Shown here: one piece after another, positions 1-6,646 of the stretch
Layout of the letters: every line of letters begins with the position of its first letter
Numbering within the stretch: position 1 is the first letter of the stretch
Source of the DNA: Armatimonadota bacterium
GTDB taxonomy: Bacteria; Armatimonadota; Zipacnadia; Zipacnadales; UBA11051
Length of the DNA: 8,251 nucleotides
Direction: 5' to 3'
Assembly: GCA_003542955.1 (NCBI GenBank)
Contig: DPJP01000487.1
Coordinates: forward strand, 1 to 8,251
Made by a program: the position numbers and the translations under genes
Notes under the pieces: model-generated
Databases searched by the model: none
The model's input: only the letters and a program-made list of their open reading frames with translations
Told to the model about the DNA's origin: nothing

Positions 1-319
1 CCTCCCAGTAGCCCATTGATCCCTGGGCCAGGTAGGCGAGGGTCTGCTCGCAGTTGACAAACGGCTGCCCCCACTCGACATCGCCGCCGCTCGGCGTGCG
101 GCTGTGACAGATGCCGATGGTGCCGGGCAACTCTCCGGCGTCGGTGGTGGCACGCAGATTGGCCGAATCGCCGACCACCTTACGGTAGTGGAGCTTTCCC
201 TCATGGATGGTGGCAAGGCCGGTGTAGTGCCCGCCACCGATCCCCTCCTGCCTCTGGATCATCTCGAGTAGAAGCGGTGCCGCGGTCTGAGTCCCGACAT
301 ACGCTGCGGTGTTGCACAT
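1..319 (-). CDS. Class II glutamine amidotransferase domain protein, GlmS-like, divergent (partial)
   Basis: The gene begins at an ATG at 319 and runs off the left edge, leaving 106 complete residues. It starts Met-Cys, and in class II (Ntn-type) amidotransferases Cys2 becomes the catalytic N-terminal nucleophile that hydrolyses glutamine. The layout follows the GlmS glutaminase domain: MCNTAAYVG matches MCGIVGYIG, GGHYTGLA at 29-36 sits where GYDSAGLA is expected, and GTIGICHSR at 66-74 matches GTGIAHTRWA, keeping the His-x-Arg. The Trp after that Arg is Thr75, and the usual His-Asn-Gly oxyanion segment reads Ala98-Gln99-Gly100. No signal peptide is seen, so it should be cytoplasmic. A ribosome site AGAAAGG lies 8 nt before the start, 27 nt after the stop of the upstream gene, which suggests co-transcription. 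The C-terminal partner domain (sugar isomerase or other) is outside the window, so the substrate is unknown. The family call is fairly sure, the exact enzyme is not. Confidence 0.62.
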   Translation of the reverse strand, partial: MCNTAAYVGTQTAAPLLLEMIQRQEGIGGGHYTGLATIHEGKLHYRKVVGDSANLRATTDAGELPGTIGICHSRTPSGGDVEWGQPFVNCEQTLAYLAQGSMGYWE

Positions 320-327
320 GATATATG

Positions 328-334
328 CCTTTCT
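328..334 (-). promoter_or_regulatory. Ribosome binding site of the amidotransferase gene
   Basis: AGAAAGG on the minus strand ends 8 nt before the ATG at 319. It lies in the 27-nt gap after the stop codon of the preceding gene and supports both the chosen start and translation from a shared transcript. Confidence 0.55.
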
Positions 335-346
335 ACTGGGTAGTGC

Positions 347-2683
347 TCAGTCCTCCTGCTTCCCCCCAAGGTCCCCGAGATCGACGGTGTCGCCCGGGAT
401 GGGCATGAATGGCTTGGAGGGGGGCATCTGGCCCATTGCGACCACAACATACTGCACCCCGGGTACGAGGCCATCGAACTCCCACGTGCCGTCGTCACGG
501 CTGTGCATCTCTGATCTTGGCGTGATGATATTCGCGTGCTCTGGGATGGTGTCGGGCCATTCGATGTGGCCGGCGCCATGGGCGGCCGTCAGGTAGAGCA
601 GTACTCCACCCGCGGGCTTGCCCTCGGCATCGACGATACGCCCTCGGACCTTCCCCGGGGGCTCGAGGATCATGTCAAGCTCGTATCCCCAGGCCGGATC
701 GACGTCATTCGCGCCGCAGAAGAGCGGCTTTTGGGGATGGATGGCCACCAGGTTCGGTCGGTACGGCTGATCGACAGCGCCCACGTATGCAAGCAGCGGC
801 AGTCCGGTCAACTCAAACCGGCCCACGCCATCCGTCTTTGCGATCGTTCCTGTTCCCCAGTCGACGACGGTGCAGCCGGGGATCAGCTCCCGTTCAGCGC
901 CCATGACGCGGCCTGCCAGCGTCTGCCCCGCCCGGTCGAGCACCGTCGGCCCGAGGTCGAGTTCCTCGCCCTGCGGCAGTGTCACCGACTTGGTCCACTT
1001 GCGTTCTGAGATGAAGCGGCCGTCCTCGCCATCCACATGGATCGTTAGTTCGACATCATGGGGTAGCCACGGGAGGCGGAAGCGCCCCTCGGCATCGGCC
1101 ACAGTGGCCGGCAGACGGACCTCAGCGAGTGGGCCAAACGGGTTGGCAACCGGCGCGATGTAGCTCGCCGCTACGCTCAGCCCCCCAAGTCCCCTTCCCT
1201 CGGGGTCAACAACTTGCCCCGCTGCAACCGCGCCGGGCTCGACGACGATGCGGGCGTCTGTGGCTTCCTCGGTGAGAGAGAGCCTGCCAACGAGGCCACG
1301 CTCAATGTCGACAACACATATCTCCGTGGGCCCACCATAGTGGCCGCGCCCGAGGTCAAAGCGCCCCTCGGCGTCGGTCACCGAATCGCGCCCGAAGAAC
1401 CGGGCTGTCCGCACGGTGGCGCCGACAACGGGCTTGCCATCGGCATCCACTACGGTTCCCACAATCCTGGGGATCGGCGTCAGGACAATGTCGGGGCCCT
1501 TCACCGTCCGTCCGGTTTCGGCGGTCACCTCGCGCACCGTCGTGTTGTCGATCCGGTATTGGTACCCGCTGGATTGGCCCTGCAGCGAGTAGGTACCCGG
1601 CGGGAGCCGCAAGCTGTAGGTGCCATCGGCAGATGCCGCTGCCTGCCAGGAGCCCGCGAACGGGAAGCGGCTCCGCGCTGCGTACGCCACCACGCTCGCG
1701 GCAGGCAACGGCTCGTTGGTGCGGGCATTCCGGATCGTTCCCGTCACGAGGCCGCCCTCGATCAGCTCGAAGTCGATCCCCGTCGCCGGCGCATCGATGT
1801 CACACTTCACGCTCGGATGCGCCGCGGCCGTCCGGTCACCGACTGCCTCTGCCGAGGCAGACCAGAAGATGCTGACGGCGTACGTGCCGGGCGGCAGTTC
1901 GGGCACGGTGTAGAGCCCGTCGGCATCGCTGGCCCTCATTGCTTGATGGCCGCCCATCTCCAGCTGGCGGGCCATTACTGTGACGCCCCTGACGGGCTCA
2001 CCGTCGCGGGTGACTCGACCGCTGATCGCAGTGGAGCGAGGGAATGTGATGATCTGATCAGCAAGCTGCTCCGCGGGCTTGCGGTCCACTCGCGCGGCCC
2101 GATATCCCTGCGCACTTGCCTCAAGAGTGACCCTGTCCCCGCGGGGCAGGCCCCGTATCTCGAAATGCCCGGCCTCATCCGTGGTCGCCTTGAGGTGGCG
2201 AGTGACCAGACCCGAGCCTTGTGCCGATCCAGTGTGTACGTGGATGACCCTGACGTGGGCGCCGGGAACCGGTCTCCCGTGGCCATCGACAACGGTGCCG
2301 GTGGCCGTCGCCGCCTCGCGCAGGGAGATGGTGATGCCCTTCGTCTGCGTGACGGGCACCAGCGTCCAGCCGAGGCCGTAGCCATCAAGGATGGCGCCGA
2401 CGCCGAGATCGTGCTGCGCAAAGGGCTCGCCCTCTGCCTCGAGACGAAGAGTGAACGCCCCGGTCTCGTCACTGAGCACCTCGTCAACCGCGTCCACGAA
2501 GCTCCCCGATGCGCTGGTCAGAAACCACCTGGAGAACACCGTCGCGCCTGCGGCGGGCTGGCCGTCGGGCGTCACCACGGTGCCGGTGATGACCAAGTCA
2601 CCGGCGGAGCAGACAGAGGCAGCCACGAGCAGCAATGCCAGAAGCGTCAGGACAGAGCAACAGCGTGTGAGTCGATCAGGCAC
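347..2683 (-). CDS. Exported protein of eight carboxypeptidase-regulatory-like (transthyretin-fold) modules, copy 2
   Basis: A 778-residue protein. Residues 1-27 form a signal peptide: basic start (MPDRLTR), hydrophobic run LLALLLVAA, probable cleavage after Cys-Ser-Ala27. The mature chain is a row of beta-sandwich modules starting near residues 31, 126, 219, 311, 405, 485, 586 and 677. Each is announced by a G-x-V-x-D-x-x-G-x-P-V-x-G-A-x-V type motif (for example GTVVDADGKPVVGATV at 409) and followed by a DA-G-R-F/Y strand motif. This is the CarboxypepD_reg/Cna_B-like signature of exported binding, scaffold or stalk proteins. No catalytic domain, membrane anchor or sorting signal is visible. 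Four Cys (294, 456, 604, 656) remain in the mature chain. The start is GTG, with a strong AGGAGGAG 9 nt upstream and an in-frame stop just before it. It is the tandem paralog of the gene at 2980-5322, about 74% identical by hand alignment. Molecular function and ligand are unknown. Confidence 0.85.
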   Translation of the reverse strand: MPDRLTRCCSVLTLLALLLVAASVCSAGDLVITGTVVTPDGQPAAGATVFSRWFLTSASGSFVDAVDEVLSDETGAFTLRLEAEGEPFAQHDLGVGAILDGYGLGWTLVPVTQTKGITISLREAATATGTVVDGHGRPVPGAHVRVIHVHTGSAQGSGLVTRHLKATTDEAGHFEIRGLPRGDRVTLEASAQGYRAARVDRKPAEQLADQIITFPRSTAISGRVTRDGEPVRGVTVMARQLEMGGHQAMRASDADGLYTVPELPPGTYAVSIFWSASAEAVGDRTAAAHPSVKCDIDAPATGIDFELIEGGLVTGTIRNARTNEPLPAASVVAYAARSRFPFAGSWQAAASADGTYSLRLPPGTYSLQGQSSGYQYRIDNTTVREVTAETGRTVKGPDIVLTPIPRIVGTVVDADGKPVVGATVRTARFFGRDSVTDAEGRFDLGRGHYGGPTEICVVDIERGLVGRLSLTEEATDARIVVEPGAVAAGQVVDPEGRGLGGLSVAASYIAPVANPFGPLAEVRLPATVADAEGRFRLPWLPHDVELTIHVDGEDGRFISERKWTKSVTLPQGEELDLGPTVLDRAGQTLAGRVMGAERELIPGCTVVDWGTGTIAKTDGVGRFELTGLPLLAYVGAVDQPYRPNLVAIHPQKPLFCGANDVDPAWGYELDMILEPPGKVRGRIVDAEGKPAGGVLLYLTAAHGAGHIEWPDTIPEHANIITPRSEMHSRDDGTWEFDGLVPGVQYVVVAMGQMPPSKPFMPIPGDTVDLGDLGGKQED

Positions 2684-2692
2684 GACGACCAG

Positions 2693-2700
2693 CTCCTCCT
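2693..2700 (-). promoter_or_regulatory. Strong ribosome binding site that sets a GTG start
   Basis: AGGAGGAG on the minus strand lies 9 nt upstream of the GTG at 2683. An in-frame TAG overlaps the site, so no longer N-terminus is possible. This fixes the start of the 778-residue protein although the codon is not ATG. Confidence 0.75.
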
Positions 2701-2814
2701 ATGCCGCCACCCTCGCCACCACTGATGTTGGAATGCGCTCGTGTATTGAACAGACCCGGGCAGTGTGGCGTTCCGTTTTGTCCGTCACACGCCCTCGCTG
2801 GCGACTGCCACCCC

Positions 2815-2846
2815 GAAGGCGCCCGCCATAGTGCCGCGGTCGCTTC
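2815..2846. repeat. Imperfect hairpin in paralog spacer
   Basis: GAAG at 2815-2818 pairs with CTTC at 2843-2846. Inside it, CG and CCGC pair with CG and GCGG across one bulge and one mismatch. That gives about 10 base pairs around a loop of about 10 nt. It sits 22 nt from the larger inverted repeat and may be part of the same composite element. By itself it could be chance in such GC-rich DNA. Confidence 0.3.
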
Positions 2847-2868
2847 TGCAACTGTGAAGCAACGGAAG

Positions 2869-2944
2869 CGGGGACAGGGACCCATCTCGATGCGGAGGGT
2901 CGCGTCCCTGACGATGCAGTTGGCGAGATGGGTGCCAGTCCCCG
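2869..2944. repeat. REP-like long inverted repeat (21-nt arms, 34-nt loop)
   Basis: The left arm 2869-2889 and right arm 2924-2944 are reverse complements at 19 of 21 positions. The inner 10 bp (ACCCATCTCG against CGAGATGGGT) and the outer 7 bp (CGGGGAC against GTCCCCG) are perfect. The 34-nt loop contains a second small stem, AGGG 2896-2899 with CCCT 2906-2909. GGGGAC-type palindromes of this design resemble the extragenic palindromes (REP/BIME) mobilised by Y1-family RAYT transposases; that link is from memory of the general class, and no transposase gene is in the window. No T-run follows either side, so it is not a standard intrinsic terminator. It lies 36 nt past the stop of the upstream paralog and could still stabilise mRNA 3' ends or reduce read-through. 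Confidence 0.6.
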
Positions 2945-2979
2945 GTCCGCCTGCCCCGCCGCGCTCGCCACCCAGCGCG

Positions 2980-5322
2980 TCACTGCACGCCTTTGCCCCC
3001 AAGGTCCCCCAGGTCGACGGTGTCGCCGGGGATGGGCATGAACTGCTCATAGAAGCGCGTCGGCTGATCCGCGCCGCCCATCGCGTACACCGCGTATTGC
3101 ACGCCGGGCACGAGGCCCTCGAACTCCCACGTGCCGTCTTCGCGGCTCTGCATCTCTGATCCTATCGCGATGATGTTCGCGTACTCCGCGACAGCGTCGG
3201 GCCACTGAATGAAGCCCACGCCATGGGCCATCAGGTTGATCATTACTCCGCTCGTCGGCTTGCCGTCGGCATCGACGATGCGCCCGCGCACCTTCCCGGG
3301 CGGCTCGAGGATCATGTCCAGTTCGTATCCCCAGGCCGGATCGACGTCATTCGCGCCGCAGAAAAGCGGCTCTTCGGGATGGATGGCCAGCAGGCACGGC
3401 CGGTACGGCTGATCGACGGCGCCCTGATAGGCAAGCAGCGGCAGCTCGGTGAACTCGAACCTGCCTGCCGCATCCGTCTTCACGGTTCGCCTTGTGCCGA
3501 GGTCGACGACGGTGCAGCCGGGGATCAGCTCCCGTTCAGCGTCCATGACACGCCCCGCCAGCGTCTGGCCGGCTCTGTCGAGCACCGTGGGGCCGAGGTC
3601 GAGCTGGAACCGCGGCGGCAGTTCTACGGACGCGGCCCACTTGCGTTCTGAGATGAAGCGGCCGTCCTCTCCGTCGACGTAGATGGTGAGCTCGACACCG
3701 TATGGCAGGCACGCGAGGCGGAAGTGCCCCTCGGCATCCGTCGGCGTGGCCGGCAGACGGACCTGAGCGTGCGGCATGTGCTCCCTCTCGATCGGCGCGA
3801 CGTAGCTTGCCGTTACACTCAACCCTCCAAGTCCCTTTCCATCGGGGTCGACAACTTGCCCCGTGGCAACCCCCCCAGGTTCGATCACGATGCGCGCATC
3901 TGTAGTGTCCTCGGTGAAGGAGAGCCTGCCAACGAGACCGCGCTCGGTGTCGACAACACATATCTCGGTAGGCAGAGCGAAGTAGCCGACCTCGAGGTCA
4001 AACCGCCCCTCGGCGTCCGTCACCGTTTCGCGCCCGTCGTACTGGACTGTCCGCACGGCGCCACCGACAACGGGCTTGCCGTCGGTATCCACGACGGTTC
4101 CCGCAATCCTGGGGATCGGCTTCAACTCGATGTCGGGGCCCTTCAGGGTCCGACCGCCCTCGACTGTGACGTCATGCACACTCGGGTCCTGCCCCGCCTG
4201 CTGGTACCCATTTGCCTGTCCCTGCAGCGAGTAGGTGCCCGCCGGGAGCCGCAAGCTGTAGGTGCCATCGGCAGAGGCCGCCACCTGCCAGGAGCCCCCG
4301 AACGGGAAGCCGCCCCGGGATGCGTATGCGACCACGCTCGCGGCAGGCAACGGCTCGTTGGTGCGGGCATTGCGGATCGTCCCCGTGACGAGTCCGCCCT
4401 CGATCAGCTCGAAGTCGATCCCTGTCGCCGGCGCGTCGATGTCACACTTCACGCTCGGATGCGCCACGGCCGTCCGGTCACCGACTGCCTTGGCCGAGGC
4501 GGGCCAGTGGATTCTGACGGCGTACGTGCCGGGCAGCAAACCGCGCACGGTGTAGACCCCCTCGGCATCACTGCTCCCTACTGAGGTGTAGCCGCCGATT
4601 GGCACTTGGAGGGCGAGCACCGCAATGCCCTCGACGGGCTTGCCGTCGCGGGTAACACGGCCGCTGATGCTGGTGGCGCGCCGGAGTGTGATGATCTCGT
4701 CGACAAGCTGCTCCGCGGGCTTGCGCTCCGTGTGCGCGGCCTGATAGCCTTCGGCGCTTGTCAGCAGCGCTATGGTGTCCCCGCGGGGCAGGCCGCGGAT
4801 CTCGAAACGCCCGGCCTCATCCGTGGTCGCCCTGAGGCGGCTGGTGTCGAGGGCCGAGCCCCGTGCCGATCCCATGACGGAGCTGACAGAGACCTGGACG
4901 CCGGCAACCGGTTTCCCATCCCCGTCGACGACGGTGCCGGTGGCCGTCGCCGCCTCGCGCACGGAGATGGTGATGCCCTTCGTCTGCGTGATCGGCACCA
5001 GCGTCCAGCCGAGGCCGTAGCCATCAAGGATAGCGCCGACGCCGAGATCGTGCTGCGCAAAGGGCTCGCCTTCTGCCTCGAGACGAAGAGTGAACGCCCC
5101 GGTCTCGTCACTGAGCACTTCATCGACTGCCTGTGCGAAGCTTCCCGGCGGGTTGATGAAGAACCACCTGGAGAACACCGTCGCGCCGGCGGCGGGCTTG
5201 CCGTCAGGTGTCACCACGGTGCCGGTGATGATCAACTCGCCGGCGGAGCACGGCGTACAGAGGCCGACGTCGATGCACGCACATAGGCAGGCGAGAAGAA
5301 AGGTCACCAGGCGACTGCGCAT
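2980..5322 (-). CDS. Exported protein of eight carboxypeptidase-regulatory-like (transthyretin-fold) modules, copy 1
   Basis: A 780-residue protein, the first of two tandem paralogs. Residues 1-27 are a signal peptide (MRSR, then a hydrophobic, Cys-rich stretch, cleavage likely after Cys-Ser-Ala27). Eight modules begin near residues 31, 126, 218, 310, 405, 484, 585 and 676, with signature motifs such as GTVVTPDGKPAAGATV, GTVVDGDGKPVAGVQV and GRIVDADGKPTSGV. It is colinear with copy 2 apart from a one-residue gap in module 2 and a few residues near the C-terminus. Four Cys are shared with copy 2 (293, 455, 603, 655) and two are private (538, 643). Between modules 7 and 8 both copies carry a conserved FCGANDVDPAWGYELD segment, and both end with GDTVDLGDLGGK. 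The ATG at 5322 is preceded by an in-frame TGA and only a weak GGAG 11 nt upstream. It lies 112 nt downstream of the toroid-protein gene. It is probably a scaffold or binding protein; no enzymatic motif is seen. Confidence 0.85.
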   Translation of the reverse strand: MRSRLVTFLLACLCACIDVGLCTPCSAGELIITGTVVTPDGKPAAGATVFSRWFFINPPGSFAQAVDEVLSDETGAFTLRLEAEGEPFAQHDLGVGAILDGYGLGWTLVPITQTKGITISVREAATATGTVVDGDGKPVAGVQVSVSSVMGSARGSALDTSRLRATTDEAGRFEIRGLPRGDTIALLTSAEGYQAAHTERKPAEQLVDEIITLRRATSISGRVTRDGKPVEGIAVLALQVPIGGYTSVGSSDAEGVYTVRGLLPGTYAVRIHWPASAKAVGDRTAVAHPSVKCDIDAPATGIDFELIEGGLVTGTIRNARTNEPLPAASVVAYASRGGFPFGGSWQVAASADGTYSLRLPAGTYSLQGQANGYQQAGQDPSVHDVTVEGGRTLKGPDIELKPIPRIAGTVVDTDGKPVVGGAVRTVQYDGRETVTDAEGRFDLEVGYFALPTEICVVDTERGLVGRLSFTEDTTDARIVIEPGGVATGQVVDPDGKGLGGLSVTASYVAPIEREHMPHAQVRLPATPTDAEGHFRLACLPYGVELTIYVDGEDGRFISERKWAASVELPPRFQLDLGPTVLDRAGQTLAGRVMDAERELIPGCTVVDLGTRRTVKTDAAGRFEFTELPLLAYQGAVDQPYRPCLLAIHPEEPLFCGANDVDPAWGYELDMILEPPGKVRGRIVDADGKPTSGVMINLMAHGVGFIQWPDAVAEYANIIAIGSEMQSREDGTWEFEGLVPGVQYAVYAMGGADQPTRFYEQFMPIPGDTVDLGDLGGKGVQ

Positions 5323-5434
5323 GGTTCGTCACGCTCCGGGTCTCTCCAGTCCTCGCGCCAGTTCGGGTTGGGTTGCTCCGAGAATGTCGTGTGCGTCACG
5401 GGCATGGATTTGTCTACTGCTGCTTCTGCTGGTC
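5323..5434. other. Short intergenic gap upstream of paralog copy 1
   Basis: This 112-nt gap carries the weak GGAG ribosome site (5334-5337) of copy 1 and most of a 33-codon open frame starting at 5405. No hairpin terminator or clear promoter is visible, so read-through from the upstream gene is the simplest reading. Confidence 0.5.
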
Positions 5435-6595
5435 CTACTCTCTCAGCATCCTCGCCCGCATCAGGTAGCCGTACGCCATCGCGCCGGTGGTGGCGCCAAG
5501 CGTGCCGGGGCTGTCCTTGGGGTGGGCGCCGACGTACTCGAGCAGATACTGCTCGACGCGCGGGTCGAAGCGCGCCAGGGCGCACCAGCGTGGCAGTTGG
5601 GGAGTGTAGTTGTCATTGGGCGTGTTGCCGCCGACGGTGCCGGAGAACTGCCCGTTGCCCAGGTAGAGCGCATCGGTGAAGGTGCGCGTCAGTCGCGCCA
5701 TCTCGGTATCGTCGAATGTCGATCCGTAGCTCCATGCCAGGTACATGAAATGCGCATTGATAGCCGCGTGGGAGACGTCTTCGCCGCGTCCGGGCGCTCC
5801 CGTCGGGCTGCCCGGTGAGTAGGCCCACAGGTAGTAGTCACCGTCCGCCACATGCGTGAGCTTGCTCTTCATGAAGGCCGCGAGCTTGTCTGCCTTGTCA
5901 CGGTACTCCTGCTTGCCGGTCAGCTCGGCGAGAACGAACAGTGCCCGCCCCGGCGCGTTCTGTTGGTTGAGCGGCAGAATCGAACCGTTCGGGAACAGGT
6001 AGTAGCCCTGCCCGGGCTCCGGGCCGTCACGCCACTCGGAGTCGAACTCGGTCATGGCCTCCTCGATCAGCGGCACGAGCGCGCCGGCGCGCTGCGAGTA
6101 GGCAGTCGTCTTCTCGCCACCGGCGCGGACGAGCCGCACCGTCTCGGCTACCGGGAAGCAGACCATGCCCGCGTGGACGGCCCAGCAGGTGTACTGGCCC
6201 TGGCTGTAGCTGCCCGTGCCCCATGCGCTCATGACGCGGTTGCGCTGGTAGTCGGTGTACTTCGCCTGGTTGCCGGTTGCGGCGGCGAGGTCGATGTCGC
6301 GCTTACGGAAGGCCTGCTCGGCCAGGTCGAACTGCTTCTCGAGGTATGCCGTATCGCCCGTGACCTCGAAGAGCAGGTTGAGCGTCAGCATGGCGTATGA
6401 CGTGCCCCACGCCAGCGCGCTGCCGTAGCCGGCCTCGTCGCTGCTCGGGAATGTGACTCGTGCATGGTGCGTCGATACCTCGTAGAGCCGGCCCATCTCG
6501 TCGAGCGTGGGCGCCCCAACGGCATCCTGCGGCACGCAGGTTGCCGCAGCCAGGACAGCCAGCAGCGCGATCAGCGGCGCGCCTGTACTTCTCAT
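5435..6595 (-). CDS. Exported (alpha/alpha)-toroid protein, possibly a polysaccharide-active enzyme of the glucuronyl epimerase/lyase fold class
   Basis: 386 residues from the ATG at 6595, chosen because GGGGAG lies 7 nt upstream and a signal peptide follows directly (residues 1-28, hydrophobic ALLAVLAAA, cleavage likely at Val-Gly-Ala28). The open frame extends to a GTG at 6700, but that would bury the signal peptide. The mature part is helical with toroid-like repeats: W-G-T-S-Y at 63-67, VMSAWGTGSYSQG at 121-133, LPLNQQNAPGRALFVLAELTG at 207-227, then GEDVSHAAINAHFMYLAWSYG at 271-291. The N-Q-Q-N...G-R-A-L-x-x-L-x-x-L-T-G and E-D-x-S-H-x-x-x-N/D patterns recall D-glucuronyl C5-epimerase C-terminal, alginate/heparin lyase and GH88/GH105-type (alpha/alpha)6 proteins. 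Fold class and export are fairly safe, activity and substrate are not. Being first in the leftward gene row, it could act on a glycan bound by the two module-rich proteins downstream. Confidence 0.7.
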   Translation of the reverse strand: MRSTGAPLIALLAVLAAATCVPQDAVGAPTLDEMGRLYEVSTHHARVTFPSSDEAGYGSALAWGTSYAMLTLNLLFEVTGDTAYLEKQFDLAEQAFRKRDIDLAAATGNQAKYTDYQRNRVMSAWGTGSYSQGQYTCWAVHAGMVCFPVAETVRLVRAGGEKTTAYSQRAGALVPLIEEAMTEFDSEWRDGPEPGQGYYLFPNGSILPLNQQNAPGRALFVLAELTGKQEYRDKADKLAAFMKSKLTHVADGDYYLWAYSPGSPTGAPGRGEDVSHAAINAHFMYLAWSYGSTFDDTEMARLTRTFTDALYLGNGQFSGTVGGNTPNDNYTPQLPRWCALARFDPRVEQYLLEYVGAHPKDSPGTLGATTGAMAYGYLMRARMLRE

Positions 6596-6602
6596 GGCAT
6601 TT

Positions 6603-6608
6603 CTCCCC
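6603..6608 (-). promoter_or_regulatory. Ribosome binding site of the toroid-protein gene
   Basis: GGGGAG on the minus strand ends 7 nt before the ATG at 6595. It is the reason for preferring this start over the GTG at 6700, which would add 35 residues ahead of a good signal peptide. Confidence 0.7.
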
Positions 6609-6625
6609 TCGCACAAATGCATGGT

Positions 6626-6646
6626 CCCGATCGGGTCGATGCCCGA
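6626..6646. repeat. Overlapping palindromes in the toroid-gene leader
   Basis: CCCGATCGGG at 6626-6635 is a perfect 10-bp palindrome. Its right half TCGGG (6631-6635) can also pair with CCCGA at 6642-6646 across a 6-nt loop. The two pairings exclude each other. The cluster is about 30 nt upstream of the start at 6595, so it could be an operator or a small leader switch. It is short and may be fortuitous. Confidence 0.3.

Larger units (their letters stand above)
2684..2979. other. Non-coding spacer between the two tandem paralogs
   Basis: This 296-nt stretch shows no credible gene; the open frames crossing it are continuations of shadows of the flanking genes. It holds the ribosome site of the downstream gene (2693-2700), an imperfect hairpin (2815-2846) and a long REP-like inverted repeat (2869-2944). 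I see no convincing promoter on the minus strand, so it is unclear whether the downstream paralog has its own promoter or is read through from the upstream one. Confidence 0.6.

Noticed and set aside
1214..2725. 503-codon open frame on the plus strand, opposite paralog copy 2
   Set aside because: It is the antisense shadow of a well-supported coding frame in GC-rich DNA. Its translation is rich in Arg, Gly and His with no domain pattern, and the same shadow is broken by stops in the other paralog (3724-4584 and 4606-5286).
2869..2944. Intrinsic (rho-independent) terminator
   Set aside because: The stem is long, but the loop is 34 nt and no T-run follows on either strand, so a REP-like element is a better description.
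5240..5322. Lipoprotein signal in the Cys-rich leader of copy 1
   Set aside because: The residues before each Cys do not fit the usual lipobox, whereas Cys-Ser-Ala before Gly-Glu fits ordinary signal peptidase cleavage and is kept in copy 2.
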